NCBI RefSeq assembly: GCF_021582895.2 | Contig: NZ_CP091139.2 | Span: 806,001-870,000 of the forward strand | DNA from: Microbacterium elymi | Lineage (GTDB): Bacteria > Actinomycetota > Actinomycetes > Actinomycetales > Microbacteriaceae | Direction: 5' to 3' | Length of the DNA: 64,000 bases | Shown here: in pieces, positions 42,009 through 53,509 of the stretch | Position numbering within the stretch: the stretch's first letter is position 1 | How the letters are laid out: every line of letters begins with the position of its first letter | Made by a program: the position numbers and the translations under genes | The notes under the pieces: model-generated | Told to the model about the DNA's origin: nothing | The model's input: the letters and a program-made list of their open reading frames with translations, nothing else | The model's database searches: none

Positions 42009-43614
42009 TCAGTGGAAGAAGTGGCGCTCGCCGGTGAAGTACATGGTGATCCCGCGCTCCTTGGCCAGATCGATCGTCTCCTGGTCGCGCACCGACCCGC
42101 CGGGCTGCACGATCGCGGTGACGCCGGCGTTGATGAGGGTCTCGGGACCGTCCGAGAACGGGAAGTACGCGTCGGATGCCGCGACCGAGCCGACCACGCG
42201 GTCGCCGGCGCGCTCGACGGCCAGCTTGCACGAATCGACCCGGTTCACCTGGCCCATGCCGATGCCCACGGTCGCCGAGTCCTTGGCCAAGACGATCGCG
42301 TTCGACTTGACCGCACGGCAGGACTTCCACGCGAAGATCAGGTTCTGCATCTCGGCGTCGGACGGGCGCTCGCCGGAGACCAGCTCCCACTTGTCGGCGA
42401 CGGATTCGATGTCGTCCGGGAACCGGTCGGCGTCCTGCAGGCAGACCACCCGAGACCAGGCGCACGTCCATGCGCTCCTGGGTCCAGTCGGCGGGCAGCT
42501 GCAGTACGCGCAGGTTCTTCTTCAGCTTGAACAGCTCGAGGGCTTCGGGCTCGAAGCCGGGGGCCACGATCACCTCGGTGAAGATGTCGCGGAGGTTCTC
42601 GGCCATCTTCAGGGTGACGGTGCGGTTCGCCGCGATCACGCCGCCGAACGCCGACAGCGGGTCGCACTCGTGCGCCCGCAGATGCGCGCTGGCGATCGGG
42701 TCCAGCGCGTTGGGCGCGGTCACCGCGATGCCGCACGGGTTGGCGTGCTTGATGATGGCGACGGCCGGCAGCACCATGTCGAACGCAGCACGCAGGGCGG
42801 CATCGGCATCCACATAGTTGTTGTACGACATCGCCTTGCCCTGCAGCCCCGTGGCCTGGGCGATGCCGTGACCGCCGACGCGCGAGTAGATGGCCGCGCG
42901 CTGGTGGGCGTTCTCGCCGTACCGCAGCGGCTCGATCCGCTCGGCGCGGATGGTCAGGTGCTGGGGCAGGTCGACGCCTTCGGCGAGGGTCTCCTCCGAG
43001 AACCAGGTCGCCACGGCGCGGTCGTAGTTGGCGGTGTGCGCGAAGGCGCGGGCGGCCAGCTCCTTGCGCTGGCCGAGCGACGTGCCGCCGGCGCCGACGG
43101 CCTCGATGATGGCCGGGTACGACTCCGGCGAGACCACGATCGCGACGTTCGCGTAGTTCTTCGCCGAGGCGCGGACCATCGCCGGTCCGCCGATGTCGAT
43201 CTGCTCGACCACGTCGTCGCTGGAGGCGCCGGAGCGCACGGTCTCCACGAACGGGTACAGATTGGCCACGACCAGCTCGAACGGCTGGATCCCCAGCTCG
43301 GCCAGCTCGTCCTCGTGGGCCTGCAGCCGCAGGTCGGCCAGCAGGCCTCCGTGCACGTTCGGGTGCAGTGTCTTGACCCGCCCGTCCAGCATCTCCGGCA
43401 CGCCGGTCACGGCGGCGACATCGGTCACCGCGATCCCGGCGTCGCGGATCGTGGCCGCCGTCGACCCGGTCGAGACGATCTCGACCCCGGCACCGGCCAG
43501 CGCCTCGGCCAGCGGCACCAGGTCGGTCTTGTCGCTGACCGAGACCAGCGCCCGCCTGATCGGCACGACATCGCGCTGACGGTACAGGGAGGGATCGTGA
43601 CGGGGGCCGGCCAT
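42009..43614 (-). CDS. purH: Bifunctional AICAR transformylase / IMP cyclohydrolase
   Basis: Last two steps of IMP synthesis; about 534 residues. N-terminal MGS-like cyclohydrolase domain ([50 protein letters not shown]) and C-terminal transformylase domain ([36 protein letters not shown]). One extra C in a GCTGCAG site near 42440 breaks it; corrected [14 protein letters not shown]. It follows purN by 30 nt as an operon. Same order purN-purH as in M. tuberculosis. Confidence 0.97.
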
Positions 43615-43644
43615 AGGTGCTCCTGGTTCGTTGTCGGGATCGGG

Positions 43645-44245
43645 TCAGACGCTCTGCGCGGGGCGGGACGCGGCGAGATCCAGCTCGCCGGTGGCGATGC
43701 GTCGCACCACGTCGATGAGCAGGCGCCGCTCGACGGGTTTGATGCGCTCGTGCAGAGTGTGCTCGTCATCGCCGGTGAGGACGGGCACGCGCTCCTGCGC
43801 GAGCACCGGTCCGCTGTCGACTCCGTCGTCGACGACGATGACACTGGCTCCGGTCTGGGTGGCTCCGGCGGCGAGCGCATCCCGCACGCCGTGGGCCCCG
43901 GGGAACTCGGGGAGGTATGCGGGGTGCGTGTTCACGATGTGCGGGGCCCAGGCATCCACCACCGACGACGGCAAGGCCGCATCAGACCGCTGAGCACGAC
44001 CAGGTCGGGCTCCAGGTGCGCAGCTGGGCGTCCAGCTCGGCCCCCCATTCCTCGCGGGTGGGGTAGGCCGAGTACGGGACGGTGAAGCTCGGGATGCCGA
44101 AGGCCTCGGCGTGATCGAGCCCGTCGGCCTGCCGGTCCGCGCCGACCACGACGATGCGGGCGGGGTACGCGGGGTCGTCGGCGGCCTCGAGCAGCGCACG
44201 CAGATTCGAGCCGGCGCCTGAGATGAGAACGGCGACCGTGAGCAC
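43645..44245 (-). CDS. purN: Phosphoribosylglycinamide formyltransferase
   Basis: Adds formyl to GAR from 10-formyl-THF; about 200 residues. Motifs: [13 protein letters not shown], catalytic [20 protein letters not shown] (Asn-x-His), and [17 protein letters not shown] (Asp). Two breaks near 44023 and 43978 (GCAGCTGC and GCTGCC contexts) shift the middle; between them the corrected text reads [14 protein letters not shown]. The gap to purH is 30 nt. Confidence 0.93.
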
Positions 44246-44302
44246 GCGCCCAGTCTACCCACGGGCGCAAGCGGCGCCCGGCCCGTCCCGCCGGTCGCCA
44301 GG

Positions 44303-45717
44303 TCAGTCGCGGCCGAGGAAGCCCGGGTCGATGGGGGCGGTGTCGGTCTCGTCCTCGGATGAGGCGAGCAGACCCCGCTCGATCGGCACGGGCTCGATGG
44401 GGGCGGTGTCGTTCTCGTCCTCGAGCCGGTTCGGGTCCCGCGGGACGTCGCGGATCGCGGCATCCGCTGTCGGCGCAGGATCGGCGCGACGCGGCTCGAG
44501 CGCCGGTGCCACCTCCGGGTGCAGGGGGCGCTGGGGGGTCAGCAGGATGATCGCCGCCCCGACGAGCACCTCCAGCCCGAACGCCAGCGCGAACGGTCCC
44601 GGCTCCGGGCCGACCTCGGCCAGCCGGCCCGGTCCGATCGCCCCGGACGAGAGCCAGCCCAGCAGCGCCGCCCCGGCCCCGCTCAGCGCGGCGACCCCCA
44701 CAGCAAGGCCGGCGCGCAGCCCGAGATCCGACCGGTGTGCGGGAGTGGCAAGCCGGGCGCGCAGCATCCATCCGGCCAGCGCGCCCGCCGCGATCGGCAG
44801 CAGGACCAGGGCGAGCAGCCAGGGCGAGGCCGACTCGGGGAGCGCGCCGAGCACCGGCAGCCCCGGGACCACGCCGAGCTGGGTGCCGGCCGGCGAGACG
44901 GCCGTCCCGGCGCCCACGGCGAACCCGGGGCCGGCCAGGAACGCTGCACCCAGAGCACGAGGGTGGGCAGATAGGCCAGCTGCGCGAGCGCGACCACGAT
45001 CACGCCGATGGCGTCGAAGTTGCCGGCCTGGAACAGCGCGATCACCTCGTCGCCGCGGAAGATCAGACCGCCGACGACCGTCAGCGCGCCCAGGCCGATC
45101 ATCGCGATGAGGGTGACCGCCGCTCCGCGCAGCATGAGCGCGGGCGCCTCGGGCCAGGATCCGGGCAGGTCCGTCAGCGCGTGGCGCAGCTGCGCGAGAA
45201 GGCCGGGCGCATCCCGCCAGGCCGTGCCGACGGCGCCGGCCAGCGACGGCAGCAGGTAGACGAGGGTCGGCAGGAGCACCGCCTGCCACAGCTGCGGTGC
45301 GGCGATCGGGGTGCGGGCGGTGAGCGCGATGACCGCGGATGCCGCGGCGAACACGACGCCGCTGGAGAGCACTCCCACCGCCCAGTGCCCGCTGCGACCG
45401 GCACGCGCCCCGGATCGGGCGGCGAACACCGCGGTGCTGCCGGCCAGGGCGAGCGGAGCAAGCGAGAGGGAGAACGAGGCGGCATCCTCCGGGATCCCGG
45501 CGACGGCGAGGTACTCGGTGGGCAGGTGCACGGCCAGCGGGACGAGGTGGCCGAGCTGCCAGATCGCGCCGGTCGCCGGCCACAGCGCCGACCAGTCCGG
45601 CGCACCGATCCCCACCACCCACAGCAGCGTCAGCGGAGCCAGCACGACGGCGATGCCGACGGCGGCCGCGATGACGGCGTCGAACGCGGCGAGGAAGACG
45701 ATGAGCAGGCGTTGCAT
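44303..45717 (-). CDS. perM: PerM-like multi-TM protein (DUF6350)
   Basis: About 471 residues with about eight to ten TM segments in the first 380 (e.g. [55 protein letters not shown]), then a Pro/Asp-rich acidic cytoplasmic tail. DUF6350 proteins include M. tuberculosis PerM, linked to cell division under acid or low magnesium stress, and it lies directly before purN there too. One G is lost beside GCAGC near 44955. ATG 45717. The function here is inferred from family and order. Confidence 0.78.
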
Positions 45718-45855
45718 GGGCGCAGTCGACACTACCCAGGCCCGCGGCATCCGACCTCGCGGCCACGCCCGCGCGCGCGATTCGCGCGCGTTCCTGGATG
45801 GATGCTGTGAATCGGCGTGCGGGGCGCTAGGTTTTGTGGCGGAGGTCCCCCGACT

Positions 45856-47319
45856 ATGAGCACAGCCCCTGCCACCGACACCGCCGCAGAGCACGACCGC
45901 GCCCCGAAGAACGGCTTCGACCGCTTCTTCGAGATCACCCGCCGCGGCTCGACGCTGGGCACCGAGATCCGTGGCGGCATCGTCACGTTCGTGACGATGG
46001 CCTACATCGTCATCCTGAACCCGATCATCCTCGGCGGCACGCAGGACGTGGCCGGCAACGCCCTGCAGAACCAGCAGGTCGCCGCCGTCACCGCGCTGAC
46101 CGCCGGCGTGATGACGATCCTGTTCGGCCTCATCTCGCGGCTGCCGTTCTCGTTCGCCGCGGGGCTGGGGATCAACTCGTTCCTCGCGGTGAGCGTGGTC
46201 GGCCAGCTCACCTGGCCCGAGGCCATGGGGCTGGTGGTGATCAACGGCCTGATCATCGTCCTGCTGTCGGCCACCGGCCTGCGGCGCATGATCATGGATG
46301 CCGTCCCGATGGAGCTGAAGATCGGCATCACCGTCGGCATCGGCCTGTTCATCGCGTTCATCGGCATGGTCGACGGCGGATTCGTCACCGCGACCGGTCT
46401 GCCGTCACCGCCCGTCGGCCTCGGCAGCGGCGGTTCGATCGCGACCGTCCCGGCGCTGCTGTTCGTGTTCACCCTGCTGCTGGCGGGCATCCTGATGGCT
46501 CGCAAGATCAAGGCCGCGCTGCTGGTCGCGCTGGTCTCGGGCACCGTGGTCGCGATGATCGTCGAGGCGATCTGGCACCTGGGCGCCCGCGGCGAGTCGA
46601 ACCCCGGTGGCTGGGGAATGTCGGTGCCGACGCTGCCGTCGCAGTGGCTGAGCCTGCCCGACCTGGGCCTGGTCGGCCAGGTCGACCTGGTCGGCAGTTG
46701 GGGCCGGATCGGCGCCATCGCCTGCATCATGCTCGTCTTCACCCTGGTCTTCACGAACTTCTTCGACGCGATGGGCACCATGACCGGCCTCGCCGAGGAG
46801 GCCGGCCTGTCCGACCAGAAGGGCAACTTCCCGCGGCTGAAGTCCGCCCTGATCGTCGAGGGCGTCGGCGCGGTCGTCGGCGGCGGGGCCTCGGCCTCGT
46901 CGAACACCGTGTTCGTCGAATCCGCCGCCGGCATCGGCGAGGGCGCGCGAACGGGGGTGGCCAACCTGGTGACGGGTGTGCTGTTCCTGCTCGCGATGTT
47001 CCTCACGCCGCTGACCTCGATCGTGCCCAGCGAGGTCGCCTCGGCCGCGCTGGTGATCGTCGGTGCACTGATGATGTCGCAGATCCGCCGGATCGAGCTG
47101 AAGGACATGTCGGTGCTGGTCCCGGTGTTCCTGACCGTGTCGGTGATGCCGCTGACCTACTCGATCGCCAACGGCATCGGCGCCGGGTTCATCGCCTGGG
47201 TCGTCATCCGGTCGCTCGCCGGCAAGGCGCGGCTGATCAGCCCGCTGCTGTGGATCGTCGCCGCCGGCTTCGTGATCTACTTCGCCCGCGGCCCGCTCGA
47301 GGCGGTCATCGGCGGCTGA
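45856..47319 (+). CDS. NCS2-family purine permease (AzgA-like)
   Basis: 487 residues, intact, with about 12 TM segments. Characteristic AzgA-branch motifs: ITRRGSTLGTEIRGGIVTFV, AYIVILNPIIL, FSFAAGLGINSFLAV, TNFFDAMGTMTGLAEEAGL and GASASSNTVFVESAAGIGEG. Takes up hypoxanthine, guanine or adenine by proton symport. Neighbouring purH/purN make purine supply a common theme, although the gene is on the opposite strand. GGAGG lies 10 nt before ATG 45856. No purine riboswitch seen. Confidence 0.92.
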   Translation: MSTAPATDTAAEHDRAPKNGFDRFFEITRRGSTLGTEIRGGIVTFVTMAYIVILNPIILGGTQDVAGNALQNQQVAAVTALTAGVMTILFGLISRLPFSFAAGLGINSFLAVSVVGQLTWPEAMGLVVINGLIIVLLSATGLRRMIMDAVPMELKIGITVGIGLFIAFIGMVDGGFVTATGLPSPPVGLGSGGSIATVPALLFVFTLLLAGILMARKIKAALLVALVSGTVVAMIVEAIWHLGARGESNPGGWGMSVPTLPSQWLSLPDLGLVGQVDLVGSWGRIGAIACIMLVFTLVFTNFFDAMGTMTGLAEEAGLSDQKGNFPRLKSALIVEGVGAVVGGGASASSNTVFVESAAGIGEGARTGVANLVTGVLFLLAMFLTPLTSIVPSEVASAALVIVGALMMSQIRRIELKDMSVLVPVFLTVSVMPLTYSIANGIGAGFIAWVVIRSLAGKARLISPLLWIVAAGFVIYFARGPLEAVIGG

Positions 47320-47363
47320 CGCGTGTCGGCGGTGCTCGACCCGCTCGAGCTCGGCCGCGGGGC

Positions 47364-47426
47364 GCCCACGACGGGCAGGCCACCGACCGGTTCGGCGTGA
47401 CCTGGCTGATCGGCTACGAGGACTGA
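47364..47426 (+). pseudogene. 3' remnant of PhnB/VOC-type protein
   Basis: Only the C-terminal end is readable: HDGQATDRFGVTWLIGYED followed by TGA, typical of the last strand of glyoxalase-like VOC proteins (TDRFGVxW). Upstream sequence to the permease stop at 47319 has no matching frame, and the rest of the domain is absent. It is probably a deletion scar. Confidence 0.5.
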
Positions 47427-47450
47427 GCCGGCGCGTCGCCGCGGCGGCGC

Positions 47451-47891
47451 TCAGTCCGCGATCGGGTCGAGGACGAACAGGGCGATGAGCCGGTCGGTCT
47501 TCGTCTGGTATTCGGCGTAGTTCGGGAACGCCTCGACCGCGCGCGCCCACCACGTCTCGCGCTCGGCCCCGGCTGCCTCATGGGCGAGATAGTCGCGCTT
47601 CACGCCGAGGTCCTGCAGCTCGACGTGCGGGTGCTTTCGCATGTTCGACGCCCACTTCGGCTCGTCGGGCGACCCGCCCTTGGACGCGACGACGGCGTAG
47701 TGCCCCTCGTGCTCGACCCGCATCAGCGCGGTCTTGCGCAGCGCACCGGTCTTCGCGCCGACCGTGGTCAGGACGATGATCGGCTTGCCGCGCAGCTCGT
47801 TCGCCTCGGCACCGCCGCTCGCCTCGAACGTCTCGGCCTGCGTGCGCGCCCACGATGCGGTGCTCGGCTTGTACTCTCCGGTCAGTGGCAT
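47451..47891 (-). CDS. DUF385 deazaflavin (F420)-dependent oxidoreductase-like
   Basis: 146 residues, intact. Family features are [58 protein letters not shown] and a C-terminal [20 protein letters not shown]. The Ddn-like split-barrel fold uses F420H2 for reduction; the substrate is unknown. A second, more distant DUF385 gene lies at 56487-56953. Upstream of its start is a long perfect inverted repeat (47918-47980). Confidence 0.85.
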   Translation of the reverse strand: MPLTGEYKPSTASWARTQAETFEASGGAEANELRGKPIIVLTTVGAKTGALRKTALMRVEHEGHYAVVASKGGSPDEPKWASNMRKHPHVELQDLGVKRDYLAHEAAGAERETWWARAVEAFPNYAEYQTKTDRLIALFVLDPIAD

Positions 47892-47917
47892 GTCCTCACG
47901 CTACCGCGCCGCCGTCA

Positions 47918-47980
47918 GCGCGAGATCACGCTCGTGCACGCCCTTTCCGGCTCCACGCGTGCACGAGCGTGATCTCGCGC
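47918..47980. repeat. Perfect 23-bp inverted repeat
   Basis: Arms 47918-47940 and 47958-47980 are exactly complementary; the left arm begins gcgcgagatcacgctcgtgc. The loop is 17 nt. It lies between the MBL-fold gene 3' end and the DUF385 gene 5' end, both on the minus strand. It may be a strong terminator for the former, an operator for the latter, or a dispersed hairpin element. The 111 nt after it to 48091 hold short gcgcatccgg repeats only. Confidence 0.9.
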
Positions 47981-48091
47981 AGGAGAAGAGGCCCGTCTGC
48001 GGACGCGACGAAGGGGCGGATGCTGCGGGCTGCGGCATCTCGCGCGCATCCGGGGCTTATCCCGCGCGCATCCGGCGCGCATCCGGGGCGG

Positions 48092-48850
48092 TCAGAGGAC
48101 GAGGCGCTCCCCCGCCGTGGGCACGCGCAAGCCGATGCGTGAGGCCGGCGTACTCGAACTCGCGCACCAGCCGCTCGCGGGTCTCGCTGAAATGGTGCCA
48201 GCCCTCGGCGTGCACCGGCACGATCACCGCGTCGCCCAGCGCACGGGCGGCCTCGACCGCGGTGCGCGCGTTGAGCGTCAGGTCGTCGTCGCCGAACCGG
48301 CCGACGTTGGCCGCGCCCGCGAACAGCACCGCGATGTCGATGGGGCCGATGCGGTCGACGATCTGCTCGACCAGTTCGACGGCGGCATTGTCTCCCGAGA
48401 CGTACACGGTCGGCTCGCCCGGTGCGCGCAGCAGGAATCCGGTGACCGCACCCGAGAGCCGTTCGGCGCCCACGGGGCCGTGTCGGGCGGGCAGCCCGGT
48501 GATCTCCACACCGTCGACGGCGTGGGTCTGCCACGGCGCCAGGCCGGTCACCCCGTCGAGCCGCCCAGCCGCATCGGCGGTGGACAGCACCGTGCCGACG
48601 CGGGCCAGGTAGCGGCGGCCCGCGATGTCGAGATTGTCGGGATGCTGGTCGTGCGAGAGCAGCACGACGTCGATCTCGCCGACCTGGTCGGGTCCGAGCG
48701 CCGGACCGGTGAGCTTGTGCAGCGACACTCCCCGCCCGGATACTCGCCAGGGGCGTCGAATGTGGGATCGGTCAGCAGCCGCACGCCGGCGAATTCGATG
48801 ACGGCGGTGGGGCCGCCGACGAGCGTGAGCGCTGTGGGCAGTGTTGTCAT
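48092..48850 (-). CDS. MBL-fold hydrolase (UlaG-like)
   Basis: About 252 residues. Metallo-beta-lactamase-type metal motif VVLLSHDQHPDNLDIAGR (H-x-x-H-x-D), then VYVSGDNAAVELVEQIVDRI and PVHAEGWHHFSETRE for further ligands. The N-terminus ALTLVGGPTAVIEFAGVRLL is typical of the family. The substrate is unknown. Breaks: G5 read as G4 near 48737, and a GCTGCGC insertion near 48130 (corrected end THRLRVPTAGERLVL). ATG 48850. Confidence 0.87.
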
Positions 48851-48878
48851 GACCTCATCGTGCCGCAGCCGTACGGCC

Positions 48879-48932
48879 GAGGGGGCGGATGCCGCAGCAT
48901 CCCGCACTGCGGGCCGCGGCATCCGCCCCCTC
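48879..48932. terminator. Strong hairpin downstream of sucD
   Basis: Perfect 17-bp arms GAGGGGGCGGATGCCGC (48879-48895) and GCGGCATCCGCCCCCTC (48916-48932), with an inner CCCGC/GCGGG stem. It begins 15 nt after the sucD stop (minus strand). Clear terminator architecture without a long U-tract. Confidence 0.8.
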
Positions 48933-48947
48933 TGAGGCGTCAGTCGA

Positions 48948-51042
<2,095 letters not shown>

Positions 51043-51102
51043 TTACAATCCTTCGCTGGGACGAATGCGGGGTGGTGATGCGGTGTGGCGAGGCGAAAAA
51101 CG

Positions 51103-51116
51103 TCTCGACGTCGAGA
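51103..51116. promoter_or_regulatory. Perfect palindrome between sucC and tetR
   Basis: TCTCGACGTCGAGA is a perfect 14-bp dyad in the 153-bp divergent intergenic region. It fits the size of TetR-family operators and shares TCTyGAyrTCGAGA with 19372-19385 upstream of icd. It probably controls sucCD and/or the regulator itself. Confidence 0.6.
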
Positions 51117-51195
51117 TAAATCGACCGATCACACAGCCTACTACCCGAGCCTGAACGGCCTCGGTCCGCGGCATCCCACCCGCTACCCTCAGAGG

Positions 51196-51882
51196 ATGAG
51201 TTCTTCCCCGCCCGTCTCTCGTGCGCACACGGCGGTGATGGCGGCCGCGCTGGACCTGTTCGACCGCCAGGGCTTCGAGGCGACGAGCGTGGAGCAGATC
51301 GCGAAGGCGGCCGGGGTCTCGCGGTCGACGTTCTTCCGTCAGTTCGGCGGCAAGGACGACGTCGTCTTCGCCGACCACGAGCTGCTTCTGCAGATGCTGC
51401 GCGACTATCTGGCCGAGCCGCACGCCAACCCGTGGGTGGCTGTGCGGGACGCCTCGCTCAAGGTGTTCCGGCACTTCGCCGCCGACCCCGAGCTCGCGCG
51501 ACAGCGCTACGCGGTGGTGCGGCAGGTGCCGGCGCTGCGCGAGCGCGAGATCGTGACCGTGTTCCGCTACGAGCGCCTGTTCGACGAGTATCTGCGCGCG
51601 GCCCTGCCGGGGCTGGATCCGGTGGATGCCGTCGGCTTCGCCGCCCTGGTCACTGCGATCCACAACCATGTGCCTGCGCCGGCTGATCCGCGGTTCCAAG
51701 CGGGTGCCGGAATCGGTGCTGCGCGCGGCGCTGGACGAAGCGATGCGCCGGTTCGGGGTGCTGGACGAGGATGCCGCGGCCGGCCCCGATGATCTCGTGA
51801 TCGCCGTCTTCCCCGCCGGATGCCGGCGGCCGAGGTCGCGCGGCGCCTGCAGGGGGAACTGCCGGGCGGGCGCGCGGGGTAG
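51196..51882 (+). CDS. TetR-family transcriptional regulator
   Basis: About 228 residues. N-terminal HTH: AALDLFDRQGFEATSVEQIA, KAAGVSRSTFFRQFGGKDDV. The C-terminal ligand domain is unassigned (VFRHFAADPELARQRYAVVR). Breaks: GCTGC read as GCCTGC near 51673 (corrected AIHNHVLRRLIRGSKRVPES), and C5 read as C4 near 51815. Start ATG 51196 follows AGAGG. Divergent from sucC with a shared palindrome, so a role in TCA gene control is plausible but unproven. Confidence 0.88.
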
Positions 51883-51986
51883 GGCTGGGATCGGGGCGGC
51901 GGTCGGGCTGTGGCGGTCGGGCTGTGGCGGTCCGGGGCTGTGGATAACTTCCACGGGATGTCGCGCCGAATCGCTACCGTGGGCTT

Positions 51987-52535
51987 GTGTCTTCTCGTCT
52001 CATCCGTGCCACGGTCACCGCAGTCGTCGCCGGCGTCTGCGCCGCGGGGCTGCTGACCGGGTGCGCACCCGAGCCGCACGAGACGCCGACCCCCACGCCG
52101 CGCTTCACCAGCGAGGCGCAGGCGTTCCAAGCCGCGGAGGAGACGTACCGGGCGTACGTCGACGCGACCAACAAGGTCGATCTCAGCGACCCCGCCACTT
52201 TTGAGGATGTCTTTCATCTGACCACAGGCCAACAAAACGCCGACGACAAGAAGGCATTAACGGCATACCACGCCGCGGGCGTCACGGAGAGTGGTGAGTC
52301 CCAAATTGAACTCATTCGAGCGACCTCAGCGGCCTCCGATTTGAGCAAGGTGGAACTCGCAATTTGTCTCGATGTCTCCGACGTCAAGGTTGTCGACTCG
52401 GCCGGAAAATCGCTCGTCGACCCCAACCGCGTCGACGTTCAGCGTCTCGCCGTCACTTTGAACGACACCGCTACGTCCGGCCGTAGCCTGCTTATCTCAG
52501 AAATCAAGGGCAGGGACGGTGGTCCGCGGTGTTAG
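51987..52535 (+). CDS. Exported lipoprotein of unknown function
   Basis: 182 residues from GTG 51987. Signal peptide VTAVVAGVCAAGLLTGC with lipobox LLTGC, then a Pro/Thr stretch (EPHETPTPTPRF) and an NTF2-like-looking domain (AFQAAEETYRAYVDATNKVD; SDPATFEDVFHLTTGQQ). From about 52195 the DNA is clearly less GC-rich than its surroundings (e.g. aacaaaacgccgacgacaag) and has more third-position A/T, hinting at transfer or relaxed selection. Overlaps the next gene by 7 nt. Confidence 0.75.
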   Translation: MSSRLIRATVTAVVAGVCAAGLLTGCAPEPHETPTPTPRFTSEAQAFQAAEETYRAYVDATNKVDLSDPATFEDVFHLTTGQQNADDKKALTAYHAAGVTESGESQIELIRATSAASDLSKVELAICLDVSDVKVVDSAGKSLVDPNRVDVQRLAVTLNDTATSGRSLLISEIKGRDGGPRC

Positions 52536-53404
52536 CTTCGTGGGTTGCAGTATCCGTAACGCTGTCGATGTTGATAGGGGGCATCGCTGTTACGTCAGAC
52601 GATCCGGGCCTACCTGACTTCGGCGGCTGGACTAGGACGACAGAGCCACGCACTGAGAACACCGGGTCCTCGATTGATATCGCTGCTTCGAAGACGGATC
52701 CCGGGACATCCAAGTCGAGCAATCACAATGGAGCTGACTCCCGGCACAACGCGTCGAACCGTGGCGCGCCTCCACCCCTGGTGACACGGGACCCCAACCC
52801 CGACATCCTGCCTGCGATCCCGGGAAGTCGAGTCCCCGTCGATTGCAAGACGCCTGGCATCGAATGCGAGGCCACGGCGACTCCATCCCCCACCAAGTCG
52901 CCGAAGACGCGCACCATCCCGGCGGTGACCCTCAACGATCTCGTCTCGTTCCGGCCAACTCCCCCGACGCTGACCAGCGAACCCGACCGCGTGGGGATCG
53001 CGGGACTTCCCCTGAACTTGGTCGCCACGACCAGCACGCAGACGCTCCACGGCGAACTCTTCGACTTCGCGGTCGCAGTCCGGTTCGTGCCGCACCATTT
53101 CGACTGGTCGTACGGCGATGGCGGCGGCTCGACCACCAGAACAGGCGGCACCACATGGGCGCACAATGGAGACGCCCAATTCACGCCCACCGGCACGAGC
53201 CACACGTACTCCGAGCGCGGCACCTACCGCGCGACCGTCACGGTGTCCTACGCACCCTCCGTCAACTTCGGCGACGGCAGATGGCGGCCCGTCGCGGGGT
53301 ACGTCACGGCGACCAGCTCGGCCCAGAGCATCCGGATCCTCGAGGCGCACACCGCGCTCGTCGCGCACACCTGCACCGAGGACCCCTCCGGCCCCGGATG
53401 CTGA
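52529..53404 (+). CDS. Exported protein with PKD-like domain
   Basis: 291 residues from GTG 52529. N-terminal hydrophobic segment WVAVSVTLSMLIGGIAVT (signal or anchor), a low-complexity Ser/Thr/Pro/Asn region, then a PKD-like fold with FDWSYGDGGGSTTRTGGTTW and THxxxxRGTYRATVTV-type strand (SHTYSERGTYRATVTVSY). Probably cell-surface. Translationally coupled to the lipoprotein gene. The first 200 bp share the lower GC. Confidence 0.72.
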   Translation: MLASWVAVSVTLSMLIGGIAVTSDDPGLPDFGGWTRTTEPRTENTGSSIDIAASKTDPGTSKSSNHNGADSRHNASNRGAPPPLVTRDPNPDILPAIPGSRVPVDCKTPGIECEATATPSPTKSPKTRTIPAVTLNDLVSFRPTPPTLTSEPDRVGIAGLPLNLVATTSTQTLHGELFDFAVAVRFVPHHFDWSYGDGGGSTTRTGGTTWAHNGDAQFTPTGTSHTYSERGTYRATVTVSYAPSVNFGDGRWRPVAGYVTATSSAQSIRILEAHTALVAHTCTEDPSGPGC

Positions 53405-53509
53405 TCCATCGGTTCCTCCCCAGCCGGGGATGAAGCGCGCAATCACGCGAGTTCTCCACCATTTCTCGTTGTTCGCTTCGAATGTCCGTGGTCGATGTCA
53501 TTATTGAGT

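Noticed and set aside
47320..47450. Complete small VOC gene after the purine permease
   Set aside because: Only about 20 C-terminal residues are coherent; no start or metal-binding strands are present.
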